A stretch of DNA of 5,105 bases from Opitutia bacterium UBA6410 (GTDB lineage Bacteria > Verrucomicrobiota > Verrucomicrobiia > Opitutales > Intestinicryptomonadaceae): the NCBI GenBank assembly GCA_002437405.1, contig DJPO01000037.1:1876-6980 (forward strand), in the 5' to 3' direction. The number at the start of each line of letters is the position of its first letter. The stretch's first letter is position 1. This document shows positions 1 through 5,105 of this stretch, in pieces. The position numbers and the translations under genes were made by a program. The notes under the pieces were generated by a model, which was not told the origin of the DNA, searched no databases, and was given only the letters and a program-made list of their open reading frames with translations.

Positions 1-50
1 ATTAGGGGCAGTTTGACGCGCCCCCCAAAACCTCCCGCACTGGAACAACC

Positions 51-1925
51 TCACAGTGAAGATTTTATTTTTTCGATTATTTGGGTGGTACTCATTCCGA
101 ACTGCGCCCGCAGCGTTGCTACGTCTGTGCCGTGCGGAATGAATCTGTCCGGCCAGCCGATTATGCGGATTGCGCATTTTTTGCCCGCCGCTACTAACTC
201 TTCCATAACTGCGCTGCCGAATCCGCCCGCCGCTACGTGGTCTTCTATTGTAATAATAAGCTTGTTTTCGTCCGCCTGTTTGAGCAGCAATTCACTGTCG
301 AGCGGCTTGACGAAGCGCGCGTTGACAACCCCTACTTTTACGCCGAGCTCGGTTTCGATTGCGTCCGCCGCCTTGAGCGCCTCTTTGACCATATTGCCGA
401 GTGCCCAGATTGTCGCGCTTCCGTCCGATTCGCGCAAAACCTGCGCTTTGCCGATTTCGATTTTTTCGGGATTTTCCTTCATCGGCACGCCTTCGCCTTT
501 GCCGCGCGGATAGCGGATAAAGCACGATTTACCCGACTCGACGCTCGTGTAGAGCATATCCGCGAGTTCGTCTTCATTCGCAGGCTGCATTATCACGGCG
601 TTCGGGAGCGGACGCAGGAACGAGATGTCGAAAAGTCCGTGGTGCGTCGCCCCGTCGTTGGGGCTTAGACCCGCGCGGTCGAGACAGAATGTTACGGGAA
701 GTTTTTGCAGGCAGACATCGTGCATTGCGCAGTCGTAAGCCCTCTGCATAAAAGTCGAATATATTGCGGTGACGGGTTTGAAGCCCTCGCATGCCATTCC
801 CGCAGCGAAGACCGCCGCGTGCTCTTCGGCGATACCGACATCGAAAAACTGCGACGGAATCTCCTTTTTCAGATACGAAAGCCCCGTGCCCGACGCCATT
901 GCCGCCGTTATTCCGACCACTTTCGGGTCTTTTTTGGCGAGCTTCAGAAGGGTTTTCCCCATTGCGTCCTGATAATTCGGAATGGATTTGTCGGCGGTCG
1001 AAGTCGATTCCCCCGTTACGATGTCGTAGGGCGACGCCCCGTGGAATTTTTCGGGGTTGCGCATTGCAACGTCGAGCCCCTTGCCCTTTTTCGTGAGAAT
1101 GTGGAGCAAAATCGGCTTGGTCGAGCGTTTACAATAATTTAGGTATTTTTCGAGAAGCCCGATGTCGTGCCCGTCAATCGGCCCGAGGTACATGAGTCCG
1201 AAATATTCGAAGAACGACGACGGCAGAATCATTCCCTTTGCGTCGCGCGCGACTTTGGCTGTAAACTTTATCGCGGGTTCGCCGAAGAGCGTCTTGAGGA
1301 ACGAATTCATATCCGAGTACAACCTGTCGTTGAGCGGGTTGGTGATGACTTCGTTCAGATATTTTGCAATCGCCCCGACGTTTTTGGCAATCGACATTTC
1401 GTTGTCGTTGAGGACGATTATCATTCGCTTGGTGGTAGTCGCGATATTGTTGAACGCCTCGAATGTCACGCCGTTTGTTAGCGCGGCGTCGCCGAGAACC
1501 GCGACGATGTTTTCGTCCGTTCCGTTGCGGTCGCGCGCCGCGGCGAACCCGAGAGCCGCCGAAGCCGCCGTGCCCGCGTGCCCCGCGCCGAATGCGTCGT
1601 GCTCGCTTTCGAAGCGGTTGCAGAATCCGCTGATTCCGTCGGTTTGGCGCAGGTTCGCGAACTTTTCGTTATTGCGCCCAGTAAGCAACTTATGCGTATA
1701 GCATTGGTGCGATACGTCGAAAAATATTTTGTCCTTCGGGGTCGAAAAAACTCTGTGAAGAGCAATGGAAAGCTCGACTATCCCGAGATTCGGCGAAACG
1801 TGCCCGCCCTTTTTGGAGGTCACGTCTATGATTTCTTTTCTGATTTCCGCCGCAAGCTCCGGCAACTGCTGGGGCGCCAACGCTTTGACGTCGTCGGGAG
1901 ATTTTATGTTAGAGAGAATCGACAT
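51..1925 (-). CDS. dxs: 1-deoxy-D-xylulose-5-phosphate synthase
   Basis: This 624-residue, full-length enzyme condenses pyruvate and glyceraldehyde 3-phosphate into 1-deoxy-D-xylulose 5-phosphate, using thiamine diphosphate and magnesium in the cytosol. The reaction starts the MEP isoprenoid pathway and also feeds thiamine and pyridoxal synthesis. Visible family landmarks are GGH (H42), FDVSHQ (H73), the GD element of the cofactor site (145-147), LNDNEMSI (172-179), FHG (H295), the catalytic-glutamate motif GIAEEH (E367), YSTF (389-392), DRAG (R417), THHG (H428), RYPRG (471-475) and IPHGT near the C-terminus. These correspond to E. coli H49, H80, H299, E370, R420, H431 and R478, as I recall that numbering. 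The usual GDG reads GDA here, and GHSSTS-type sequence reads GHAGTA (115-120); both may be clade features. The ATG at 1925 gives a normal N-terminus but has no clear Shine-Dalgarno. It lies 32 bases after xseB on the same strand and is probably co-transcribed. Confidence 0.97.
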   Translation of the reverse strand: MSILSNIKSPDDVKALAPQQLPELAAEIRKEIIDVTSKKGGHVSPNLGIVELSIALHRVFSTPKDKIFFDVSHQCYTHKLLTGRNNEKFANLRQTDGISGFCNRFESEHDAFGAGHAGTAASAALGFAAARDRNGTDENIVAVLGDAALTNGVTFEAFNNIATTTKRMIIVLNDNEMSIAKNVGAIAKYLNEVITNPLNDRLYSDMNSFLKTLFGEPAIKFTAKVARDAKGMILPSSFFEYFGLMYLGPIDGHDIGLLEKYLNYCKRSTKPILLHILTKKGKGLDVAMRNPEKFHGASPYDIVTGESTSTADKSIPNYQDAMGKTLLKLAKKDPKVVGITAAMASGTGLSYLKKEIPSQFFDVGIAEEHAAVFAAGMACEGFKPVTAIYSTFMQRAYDCAMHDVCLQKLPVTFCLDRAGLSPNDGATHHGLFDISFLRPLPNAVIMQPANEDELADMLYTSVESGKSCFIRYPRGKGEGVPMKENPEKIEIGKAQVLRESDGSATIWALGNMVKEALKAADAIETELGVKVGVVNARFVKPLDSELLLKQADENKLIITIEDHVAAGGFGSAVMEELVAAGKKCAIRIIGWPDRFIPHGTDVATLRAQFGMSTTQIIEKIKSSL

Positions 1926-1957
1926 ATCTTATATACAATACCAATCGCGCGGATTTT

Positions 1958-2203
1958 CTATTCGGTTTCCAACTGGAATTTTTCCACAACCGACCCTTCG
2001 AGCTTGCCGATTTTCAATTCGGCGGCCTCGAGCCTCTTGCGGCACTCGGACAGACATTCACCCGCCCTCGAGTACTTCTCGACAAGTTTGTCCAGCGGTA
2101 TGTTGGAGTTCTCGAGCTCTTCGAGTATGCCCTCAAGCTCCTCGAGATTTTGCTCGAACGTCCGCGCGCTTGCTTTGTTCAACTTTTCACCCATTTTCTC
2201 CAT
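1958..2203 (-). CDS. xseB: Exodeoxyribonuclease VII small subunit
   Basis: XseB partners with the catalytic XseA subunit to form exonuclease VII, which degrades single-stranded DNA into oligonucleotides. The family core is clear: FEQNLEELEGILEELE, then NSNIPLDKLVEKYSRAGE and a basic and acidic helix ending near EAAELKIGKLEG, a heptad-like two-helix hairpin. Size (about 80 residues) matches E. coli XseB. The start is uncertain. ATG 2203 gives 81 residues. ATG 2194 has a GGAG three bases upstream and gives 78. The frame stays open upstream to a TTG at 2230 (90 residues). The first two place the FEQ motif about where the E. coli FEK motif lies. The stop is TAG. The gene lies just upstream of dxs, an arrangement also seen in E. 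coli, where ispA comes between. No xseA is in the window. Confidence 0.9.
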   Translation of the reverse strand: MEKMGEKLNKASARTFEQNLEELEGILEELENSNIPLDKLVEKYSRAGECLSECRKRLEAAELKIGKLEGSVVEKFQLETE

Positions 2204-2230
2204 TCTTACGCCATTGCGGCGATTTGCCAA

Positions 2231-2465
2231 GCATAAAAATCAATCCATCGGGGCGAAATATCGAACATCTGCAAGTTTCGGGCGTCTAACATTGAAAAGC
2301 CGAATGTAGCTTACTATCAAACAACCTCCGAAATTTTGGTGATTTTAGGCTCGACTTTTTCCCAAAAATCGACACCTTATAAGACTAAGGGGACTATATC
2401 GCGCGTGAAGACCTTTCTTTTTTGCGCGGGGTCGTACAATTTTTTAATCCATCGACATTCCAATT
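2231..2465. promoter_or_regulatory. Divergent intergenic region, xseB-dxs versus phosphorylase gene
   Basis: This AT-rich stretch separates two divergent transcription units and should hold both promoters. For the plus-strand gene the best -10-like hexamer is TACAAT at 2435-2440 (one mismatch to TATAAT); no good -35 lies 16-18 bases before it, and a second candidate, TATAAG, is at 2378-2383. For the minus-strand unit, TAAAAT read on the minus strand in the 2340s is the best candidate, again with a poor -35. An inverted repeat lies at 2351-2372. No riboswitch, tRNA or coding frame is recognisable. The promoter role is inferred from the gene layout; the exact sites are weak. Confidence 0.5.
2351..2372. 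repeat. Short inverted repeat in the divergent promoter region
   Basis: TCGA-C-TTTTT-CCC-AAAAA-TCGA: nine complementary base pairs around a three-base centre, with one bulged C in the left arm. It is too AT-rich and lacks a following T-run, so it is not a terminator. It could be an operator for either flanking unit, or chance in AT-rich DNA. Confidence 0.3.
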
Positions 2466-3800
2466 ATGGCTATACGCAAAATCATCGGCAAATCCTCATT
2501 AAAAGCTTCCTACGCATATCTCATCGAAAAAAAGCGCGACGGGCACGAATTCACCGAAGAGGAAGTCCGTAATATTGTGGACTCCATTCTCGACGACGAA
2601 ATGCCGGAATCGCAGATGGCGGCACTGATTATGGCGATTTTCTTCAAGGATATGGGCGCGCAGGAAACAGCCGTTTTTGCCGACGAAATGATTTTGACGG
2701 GCGAGACCCTCGAACTTTCCAACATCACACGCCCCAAGGTCGCGAAGTACTCGACTGGCGGCGTCGGCGACAAGACCTCCCTCATTCTCGCGGCAGTCGG
2801 CGCGGCGTGCGGCGTTGTCGTCCCCGGGATGACCAGCCCCGACGAAGATTTTGTTCTCGCCGTCGAAAATAAAATGGCGGCTATCCCCGGTTTCAAAACC
2901 AAACTTTCCCTCGGCGAATTCCAAAAACAGCTCGCCTCCGTCGGTTGCGCAATCTGCGAACACGACAACTCCATTTCGCCCGTAGACGAAAAAATCTACA
3001 AAATGCGCCAAATGACGGCGACTATCCCCAGCCTGCCCCTCATCACCGCAAGCGTGTTGAGCAAAAAATTCGCGGTCGGCGCGGACGGACTGGTCGTCGA
3101 CGTCAAGTGGGGCAACGGCTCGTACTTGCGCGATATCGAACAGGCAAGACAGCTCGCCCGAACCATCACGAGAGTCGCGCGCGTTATGAAACACCGCTGC
3201 GTCGCCCTCATCACCGATATGAACCAACCCCTCGGCGACTCCGTCGGCATGGGTTTGGAAGTGCTCGAAGCCCTCGAATTTTTGCGCGGCGGCGGCAGCG
3301 ACGACATCAAGGAACTCGTCCTCAAACTCGGTATGGAAATTTTGAGACTCGCGGGCGTCGCTGGCTCGACCCTCTCGGCAAAACAGTCCGTCGAACGCGT
3401 AATCGAAGACGGCTCGGCGCTCAAAAAGTTTATCGAAATGATTAAGGCGCAGGGCGGCTCAGCACCGTGGCTCGAAGACGCCTCCAAGTACCCGATGCCC
3501 AAACACGTACGCAAACTGCCCGCCCCCAAACGCGGGTACGTCCATAACATCAATTCGGGTATGATTGCGCGCGCCGTGCAAATTCTCGCAACAACCAAAA
3601 GCGGGAAAATCGACCCGTACGTCGGCGTAACCGAAATCAAGAAAATCGGCACACAAGTCAAACAAGGCGAACCGCTTCTGATGATTCACTACAACGACGA
3701 AACAAACCTCGATTCGGCTATCGACTATCTGCGCAACGCCTACCGCCTTGCGCCGCGCCGCCCGAACCCGACACCCGTCGTTGTGGAACGCGTAGCATAA
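2466..3800 (+). CDS. deoA: Thymidine/pyrimidine-nucleoside phosphorylase, atypical active site
   Basis: Members of this family split thymidine, deoxyuridine or uridine with phosphate into free base and (deoxy)ribose 1-phosphate. The 444 residues cover the whole family (E. coli DeoA 440): N-terminal helical domain with EKKRDGHEFTEEEV (21-34) and IFFKDM (58-63), phosphate loop KYSTGGVGDKTS (94-105), the base-binding stretch R181, S196, K200, DVKWGNGS (212-219), and a C-terminal domain from about 350. My hand alignment to E. coli, from memory, is gapless with a +10 offset from residue 94 to 220: K84, S86, S95, R171, S186 and K190 are kept, but H85 is Y95, T123 is V133, and the GRGLGHTGGTLD signature is SPDEDFVLAVEN (124-135). 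Substrate and even activity are therefore uncertain. ATG 2466 is the only sensible start (next Met is residue 46); no Shine-Dalgarno is visible. It is monocistronic, ending at a strong terminator. The family is certain; deoA is only a family label. Confidence 0.9.
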   Translation: MAIRKIIGKSSLKASYAYLIEKKRDGHEFTEEEVRNIVDSILDDEMPESQMAALIMAIFFKDMGAQETAVFADEMILTGETLELSNITRPKVAKYSTGGVGDKTSLILAAVGAACGVVVPGMTSPDEDFVLAVENKMAAIPGFKTKLSLGEFQKQLASVGCAICEHDNSISPVDEKIYKMRQMTATIPSLPLITASVLSKKFAVGADGLVVDVKWGNGSYLRDIEQARQLARTITRVARVMKHRCVALITDMNQPLGDSVGMGLEVLEALEFLRGGGSDDIKELVLKLGMEILRLAGVAGSTLSAKQSVERVIEDGSALKKFIEMIKAQGGSAPWLEDASKYPMPKHVRKLPAPKRGYVHNINSGMIARAVQILATTKSGKIDPYVGVTEIKKIGTQVKQGEPLLMIHYNDETNLDSAIDYLRNAYRLAPRRPNPTPVVVERVA

Positions 3801-3810
3801 AGCATTTTCC

Positions 3811-3852
3811 CACAAAAAAAGAGCTTCCCGCGAAGGAAGCTCTTTTTTTGTG
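3811..3852. terminator. Bidirectional intrinsic terminator
   Basis: Two perfectly complementary 18-base arms (3811-3828 and 3835-3852) surround a six-base loop, CGCGAA. Each arm has a GC-richer core (GAGCTTCC / GGAAGCTC) and an outer run of seven A or seven T. The hairpin is therefore followed by a T-run on both strands and can end the phosphorylase transcript (stop at 3800) and the convergent membrane-protein transcript (stop at 3873). Confidence 0.93.
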
Positions 3853-3872
3853 CAATAAATCTGATTCGCTTA

Positions 3873-4745
3873 TTATATCGAAGCCAGCTTGCGCGTCATA
3901 AAATCCCGAAAAAATTTTCGGCAATTCACATAAGCTGCAAAATACAAAATCGTCGGAAGAACAATACAGCTGATAACGGCAAACCCTATAAAATAAACAA
4001 CAGACGATATTGAAAATATATCAAAATACAAATTTCCGTCGGAAGAATTTGCCGCAACAACCGCCGCCATAATCCCCGTAAAATAAAGAATACCTGCAAG
4101 CGACGAAGCCGCGGCGGCAAACGCCGCTACCGAAATTTTCGCAAGCCAATTTCCGCCAAACACGTTTTTCGTAAAAAGCGCGCCGATAACCGCAGCCGCC
4201 GAGCATAAAATTATCCCGTTTTGCTGGACATTGGCAAAATGCGACAAAAACGCCGACGCTTTCATATACCCGTCAGCTTTGTTTTCTCCATTAAAATGCG
4301 TCGCAATTTTTCCGTCTCCGAAAGGCGAAAGCATCTGCGCCTGCTCCGCCCAGAAATGCAGACACAACATCGCGGCAACGGCGGCAAGGCACAACAAAAT
4401 TGCGTCAACAACAAACCCGCTCACGGACAAACCGCTATCGCGCTCCGATTTCGATTGAATCTTTGCCTTGTAGACAAAAAATGAATAACCAAGAGATGCT
4501 ACAAGCGTTATAACAAAAACGATAAGGAACGAATCAAGCCCCATATCGCCAGTGCATGTATTTGCAATCGTGGAACATAAACAAATAGAAGTAATATATC
4601 CCGCCGCAATGTGAACATTCTGCCAAACATCGTCGGAATACATGCTCCACTTACACCGAACTCCATAGTAGGGATTTTGCGGAACGAACATCATTCCGAA
4701 CGAAATCAAGGCAATCAAACCGAAAATAATAAAATTAGTAAGCAT
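3873..4745 (-). CDS. SdpI/DUF1648-type multi-pass membrane protein
   Basis: This 290-residue integral membrane protein has about seven hydrophobic segments by eye: 4-20, 44-62, 70-92, 111-131, 172-192, 203-231 and 242-272. After the first is an SdpI-type signature, NPYYGVRCKWSMYSDDVWQNVH (24-45, shown here as key residues N24, GVR 28-30, W33, W41, H45), which matches the family pattern N-x-x-x-G-x-R-T-x-W...VW-x-x-x-H. After the fourth is a DUF1648-type signature, KIATHFNGENKADGY (146-160), like the family THFN-x-x-G-x-x-D. B. subtilis SdpI, an immunity and signalling protein against the toxin SdpC, has these in the opposite order. No sdpC-like toxin or ArsR-type regulator is visible nearby, so an immunity role is not supported. 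ATG 4745 has only a weak AGAG upstream. The gene appears more AT-rich than its neighbours. The membrane call is firm, the family assignment fairly good, the function unknown. Confidence 0.8.
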   Translation of the reverse strand: MLTNFIIFGLIALISFGMMFVPQNPYYGVRCKWSMYSDDVWQNVHIAAGYITSICLCSTIANTCTGDMGLDSFLIVFVITLVASLGYSFFVYKAKIQSKSERDSGLSVSGFVVDAILLCLAAVAAMLCLHFWAEQAQMLSPFGDGKIATHFNGENKADGYMKASAFLSHFANVQQNGIILCSAAAVIGALFTKNVFGGNWLAKISVAAFAAAASSLAGILYFTGIMAAVVAANSSDGNLYFDIFSISSVVYFIGFAVISCIVLPTILYFAAYVNCRKFFRDFMTRKLASI

Positions 4746-4746
4746 A

Positions 4747-5010
4747 TTAAAACTCTATAAAAATTATAAAATTTATCAAGCATTTTTTAGAAATCTCAAG
4801 AATTCTGATCAAACACTGTACCTTTTTCATCATATACACCCTCGAAATTTTAGTCCCACTGGAATGGAAATAATCCCAATACGAATAAAATTGCCGCCAT
4901 TTTTTGCGAGATTGCCAAGTTGTGCTTCGACAACTCGAAGCATTTTTCTTCATCAGCGCTGTTCCACTAAGTGTCAGAACAAAATAGCGATTATTATAGG
5001 AAAGCTCCAC
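4747..5010 (-). CDS. Doubtful hypothetical ORF upstream of the membrane protein
   Basis: This 87-codon frame opens with GTG and stops with TAA one base before the ATG of the SdpI-like gene (TAA-T-ATG), a spacing that would suit translational coupling. I recognise no family. The product would be rich in Ser, Lys, Arg and Trp in the middle, with a short hydrophobic tail (INFIIFIEF). The frame stays open upstream of the GTG back to a TGA near 5056, with protein-like residues before the GTG. Other minus-strand phases of the same stretch also look protein-like in places, so this may be a fragment of a decayed gene or simply chance in AT-rich DNA. Confidence 0.22.
   Translation of the reverse strand: MELSYNNRYFVLTLSGTALMKKNASSCRSTTWQSRKKWRQFYSYWDYFHSSGTKISRVYMMKKVQCLIRILEISKKCLINFIIFIEF
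4923..4950 (+). terminator. Possible orphan plus-strand terminator hairpin
   Basis: A perfect 8-bp stem (TGCTTCGA, loop CAAC, TCGAAGCA) at 4923-4942 is followed at once by TTTTTCTT on the plus strand, the form of a short intrinsic terminator. The stem is only half GC, and no plus-strand gene lies upstream in the window, so it could equally be chance. Confidence 0.3.
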
Positions 5011-5105
5011 AAACTCTTCATTAGAAGAGCAAATAGAAAATCCCAGCCAACATCAAACATCGCTCCGCCAACGTTTTCTTTCCCATCGCCCCCATGGGGG
5101 CGGCG
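4974..5105 (-). CDS. Possible C-terminal fragment of a gene running off the window
   Basis: This minus-strand frame is open from the window edge to a TGA at 4974-4976, 43 codons. The last 25 or so residues are strongly hydrophobic (WDFLFALLMKSLWSFPIIIAILF), like a transmembrane helix. It could be the end of a membrane protein whose body lies outside the window, or a 28-residue peptide starting at ATG 5060, where a GGAG sits only two bases upstream. It overlaps the doubtful 4747-5010 frame in a different phase, so at most one is likely to be real. No family is recognised. Confidence 0.25.
   Translation of the reverse strand, partial: RRPHGGDGKENVGGAMFDVGWDFLFALLMKSLWSFPIIIAILF
5087..5102. repeat. 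16-bp perfect GC-rich palindrome
   Basis: CGCCCCCATGGGGGCG equals its own reverse complement. It stands out as a GC block within an AT-rich region and touches the window edge, so its wider context, such as a longer hairpin or repeat family, cannot be seen. It may also lie inside a coding frame on the minus strand. Confidence 0.45.

Larger units (their letters stand above)
4746..5105. other. 360-base AT-rich region with no convincing gene
   Basis: This stretch upstream of the SdpI-like gene should contain its promoter. It holds only short minus-strand frames in different phases (4747-5010, 4853-4966, 4974-5105), the hairpin at 4923-4942 and the GC palindrome at 5087-5102. None of the frames matches a family I know. 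I see no tRNA, insertion-sequence end or attachment site. Decayed coding sequence or a non-coding spacer are the two readings. Confidence 0.5.

Noticed and set aside
5..24. GGGGC/GCCCC hairpin just after the dxs stop as a terminator
   Set aside because: The stem is only five base pairs with a ten-base loop, and the following bases on the minus strand are not a T-run.
237..668. 143-codon plus-strand open frame opposite dxs
   Set aside because: It is an antisense shadow over the conserved C-terminal half of Dxs; no independent start signal or family.
1578..2309. 243-codon plus-strand open frame opposite dxs and xseB
   Set aside because: It spans two recognised minus-strand genes and their gap, and its product resembles no protein family. 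It is an antisense shadow.
2242..2454. Repeated word AATCCATCG near both divergent gene starts (2242-2250 and 2446-2454)
   Set aside because: Nine bases in direct orientation, in different relation to the two genes, is well within chance.
2829..2894. Compensating frameshifts as the cause of the odd phosphorylase loop
   Set aside because: The other two frames do not encode the glycine-rich motif, one contains a stop, and the alignment is gapless on both sides.
2499..3227. 242-codon minus-strand open frame inside the phosphorylase gene
   Set aside because: It is antisense to a conserved enzyme, with a low-complexity composition (F, D, G, H-rich) typical of a shadow frame.

Overview
This window looks like ordinary bacterial chromosome, probably from a Verrucomicrobiota or related PVC-group bacterium. 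The main evidence is the deoxyxylulose-phosphate synthase. Its GDA thiamine-site variant and GHAG motif, and a divergent overall sequence, resemble what I recall of verrucomicrobial Dxs proteins. None of the confident genes has a strong Shine-Dalgarno sequence, which is compatible with this but not diagnostic. The taxonomic call is moderate to low confidence.

Layout. From 2203 down to 51 on the minus strand is an xseB-dxs pair with a 32-base gap: the exonuclease VII small subunit followed by the first enzyme of the MEP isoprenoid pathway. The same two genes sit in one cluster in E. coli (xseB-ispA-dxs), but no ispA lies between them here. A 235-base divergent intergenic region separates this pair from a plus-strand thymidine/pyrimidine-nucleoside phosphorylase gene at 2466-3800. 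That gene ends at a very strong 18-bp hairpin terminator (3811-3852), shared with a convergent minus-strand gene at 3873-4745. The convergent gene encodes a multi-pass membrane protein of the SdpI/DUF1648 type. The last 360 bases (4746-5105) are AT-rich and hold no gene I can identify. They contain short minus-strand reading frames in different phases, one stopping a single base before the SdpI-like start, plus a hairpin with a T-run and a 16-bp GC-rich palindrome at the edge.

The genes do not form an evident common pathway. The xseB-dxs pair is housekeeping, the phosphorylase belongs to nucleoside salvage, and the membrane protein is of unknown role. Two observations stand out. The phosphorylase has lost the family glycine-rich signature loop and the usual histidine of the phosphate site while keeping the pyrimidine-binding residues. 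The membrane protein carries the SdpI and DUF1648 signatures in the reverse of the order known from B. subtilis SdpI. I see no CRISPR array, tRNA, rRNA, insertion sequence or obvious defence system.
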